A stretch of DNA of 64,000 bases, taken from contig NZ_VEAF01000006.1 of the NCBI RefSeq assembly GCF_007673775.1, forward strand, positions 1 through 64,000, read 5' to 3'. Position numbers and translations under genes: made by a program. Numbering within the stretch: the first letter of the stretch is position 1; the number at the start of each line of letters is the position of its first letter. Of this stretch, positions 62,356 to 64,000 are shown piece by piece. Origin of the DNA: Curtobacterium sp. 9128 (lineage in GTDB: Bacteria > Actinomycetota > Actinomycetes > Actinomycetales > Microbacteriaceae). Under the pieces are notes generated by a model. That model made no database searches and was not told where the DNA came from. It saw only the letters and a list, made by a program, of their open reading frames with translations.

Positions 62356-64000
62356 ATGGTCACCGTCCTCGTCGCGTTCGGGATCGTCGCCCTCGTCGTG
62401 CCGGCCCTCACGCCGGTGCTCGGTCGCCGCGTCTTCCTCGTCGCCGCCCTGGCGCCCGCCGCCGCCGCCGTCCTGACGCTGACGCAGACCCAGCGCGCCC
62501 TGCACGGGGGCGTCACCGAGTCGTTCCGCTGGATCCCGCAGCTCGACCTGGCGATCGGGTTGCGCGTCGACGCCCTGTCGTGGGTGCTCGCGCTCGTCGT
62601 GTCGGTCGTCGGCACACTCGTGCTCGTCTACTGCGCCTCGTACTTCGCCCCGCAGGAGCCGGGACTCGGCCGGTTCGCCGGGGTCCTCACCGCCTTCGCC
62701 GGGTCGATGTACGGCCTGGTCATCGCCGACGACGTCATCGTCCTGTTCGTCCTGTGGGAGGCGACCACCGTCTTCTCGTACCTGCTGATCGGGCACGACG
62801 CCGCCAAGCGGGCCAGCCGTGCCGCCGCCATGCAGGCCCTCGTCGTGACGACGGCCGGTGGCCTGGCGATGCTCGCCGGGCTCGTCCTCCTGTCGGTCAC
62901 GACGGGCACGACGCAGCTGTCGGCGGTCGTGGCCGCGGCGCCCACCGGTCCGGTCGTCACGGTCTCCGTGGTGCTGGTGCTCGCCGGGGCGCTGACGAAG
63001 TCGGCGATCGTGCCGTTCCACTTCTGGCTGCCCGCCGCGATGGCCGCACCGACGCCCGTGAGCGCCTACCTGCACGCGGCGGCAATGGTCAAGGCCGGCA
63101 TCTACCTCGTCGCTCGACTCGCCCCCGCCTTCGCGCTGCTCGAGGGCTGGCGGGAGACGATCACCGTGCTCGGCGTCCTCGGCATGCTCATCGGCGGGTA
63201 CCGAGCCCTCCGACAGACCGACCTCAAGCTCCTGCTGGCCTACGGCACCGTCGCCCAGCTCGGCTTCCTCGTGCTCGCCAGTGGGTGGGGAACACCGGCG
63301 ATCGCCCTCGGCGGGGTCGCGCTGCTCGTCGCGCACGCGGCCTTCAAGTCGACGCTCTTCCTGGTCGTCGGGACGATCGACCACGTCACCGGCACGCGCG
63401 ACCTCGACCACCTCAGCGGCCTCGGCCGGAAGCTCCCCTGGCTCGCGACCGTCGCGGTCCTCGCCCTGCTGTCGATGGCCGGCATCCCGCCCATGATCGG
63501 CTTCGTGGCGAAGGAGGCCGTGCTCACCGGGATCGTCGAGGCGCTGCACGGGCCGGACGCCGTGTGGGCGTGGGTCGCCCTCGTCGGCATCACGATCGGG
63601 TCGGTGTTCACGGTCGCGTACTCGTTGCGCTTCCTGTGGGGTGCGTTCGGTCGGAAGCCCGGGGTGGCGCAGACCGAGCCGCACGCCCTGCACGGCCTCG
63701 GCGTCGTGCCGTCGGTCCTCGGGCTGTCCGGACTCGCCCTGGGCCTGCTCACGCCCGTCGTGGCGCACGGGTTCGAGCCGGCCGCCGCCACGGCGTCCCT
63801 GCGGGGCGACGCCGTGCCGCACCTGGCGCTCTGGCACGGCCTCGAGCCCGCGCTCGGCATCTCGGCGTTCACCGTCCTGGCGGGTCTCGGCCTCTTCGTC
63901 GCGCGGGCACGGGTCGGCGCGGTGCAGCACCGGCTCGCCGGCTCCCCGAGCGCCGCGGGCACCTACCGACGCGTCATGCGCGGGCTCGACCGCGCCGCGA
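62356..64000 (+). CDS. mrpA: Na+/H+ antiporter subunit A (MrpA/MnhA), cut by window edge
   Basis: The first 548 codons of a large membrane protein that continues past the right edge. It has the ND5-like core with many spans and the conserved charged residues: VLFVLWEATTVFSYLLIGHD (Glu), AGALTKSAIVPFHFWLPAAM and PVSAYLHAAAMVKAGIYLVA (Lys), and LLLAYGTVAQLGF. MrpA is the largest subunit of the multi-gene Mrp sodium/proton antiporter. GAGGAGG lies at good distance before the ATG at 62356. Further mrp genes are expected downstream. Confidence 0.93.
   Translation, partial: MVTVLVAFGIVALVVPALTPVLGRRVFLVAALAPAAAAVLTLTQTQRALHGGVTESFRWIPQLDLAIGLRVDALSWVLALVVSVVGTLVLVYCASYFAPQEPGLGRFAGVLTAFAGSMYGLVIADDVIVLFVLWEATTVFSYLLIGHDAAKRASRAAAMQALVVTTAGGLAMLAGLVLLSVTTGTTQLSAVVAAAPTGPVVTVSVVLVLAGALTKSAIVPFHFWLPAAMAAPTPVSAYLHAAAMVKAGIYLVARLAPAFALLEGWRETITVLGVLGMLIGGYRALRQTDLKLLLAYGTVAQLGFLVLASGWGTPAIALGGVALLVAHAAFKSTLFLVVGTIDHVTGTRDLDHLSGLGRKLPWLATVAVLALLSMAGIPPMIGFVAKEAVLTGIVEALHGPDAVWAWVALVGITIGSVFTVAYSLRFLWGAFGRKPGVAQTEPHALHGLGVVPSVLGLSGLALGLLTPVVAHGFEPAAATASLRGDAVPHLALWHGLEPALGISAFTVLAGLGLFVARARVGAVQHRLAGSPSAAGTYRRVMRGLDRAA

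Overview
This 64-kb window is very GC-rich actinobacterial chromosome. Gene content, short intergenic gaps, frequent GTG starts and many GTGA/ATGA stop-start overlaps suggest a member of the Microbacteriaceae, plausibly Curtobacterium; that placement is inference from style and content, not from a marker gene. No phage, IS element, CRISPR array, tRNA or rRNA is seen. The window reads as metabolic, regulatory and envelope chromosome with about 70 protein genes, cut at the right edge inside a Mrp antiporter gene.

Layout. 0-5.2 kb: a phosphoketolase, two overlapping small unknown genes, an FAH-family hydrolase and a sugar-isomerase-like TIM barrel. 5.3-7.2 kb: an ECF sigma factor coupled to two Asp23/Gls24-type stress proteins, with a 30-bp tandem repeat upstream. 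7.4-12.0 kb: a bacterial non-homologous end-joining locus, with three-domain LigD coupled to an SDR oxidoreductase and divergent from Ku, which carries a repetitive basic tail. 12.0-15.1 kb: two more SDRs and small membrane proteins. 15.2-19.7 kb: a nucleoside salvage operon (nucleoside hydrolase, MFS permease, ribokinase) divergent from a LacI repressor, with two palindromic operators between. 19.7-20.2 kb: a gene-free stretch holding two copies of an inverted-repeat element. 20.2-31 kb: a TetR-controlled drug exporter, GNAT, HAD, lipoprotein, pentapeptide-repeat, DUF6314, epimerase and alcohol dehydrogenase genes, a polysaccharide deacetylase, an AlkD-like protein and a TauE/SafE permease.

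31-38.8 kb is a peptide operon: binding protein, two permeases, a gamma-glutamyltransferase without a signal peptide, a fused two-ATPase ABC protein and a GntR/FCD regulator, preceded by two GntR-like boxes. This suggests import and intracellular breakdown of gamma-glutamyl compounds such as glutathione. 38.8-45 kb holds an alcohol dehydrogenase, OsmC, a ThrE-type exporter, small proteins, a TetR regulator and a second SDR of the kind next to LigD. 45.1-49.4 kb is a second nucleoside-like pathway: GntR/UTRA regulator, ADP-ribosylglycohydrolase, NCS1 permease and PfkB kinase, all coupled. 49.5-56.3 kb is envelope-oriented: two LytR-CpsA-Psr proteins, an Rpf/LysM muralytic protein, an EEP hydrolase and regulators. 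56.6-64 kb has RlmC, an SMP-30 hydrolase, an aldo-keto reductase, a PQQ-type sugar dehydrogenase lipoprotein, a MarR regulator divergent from a quinone-oxidoreductase-like gene with twin operators, and the start of mrpA.

The least explained signals are the duplicated 151-bp inverted-repeat element (19.74-20.13 kb), the SDR built into the NHEJ locus, and the two parallel regulator-nucleosidase-permease-sugar-kinase operons.
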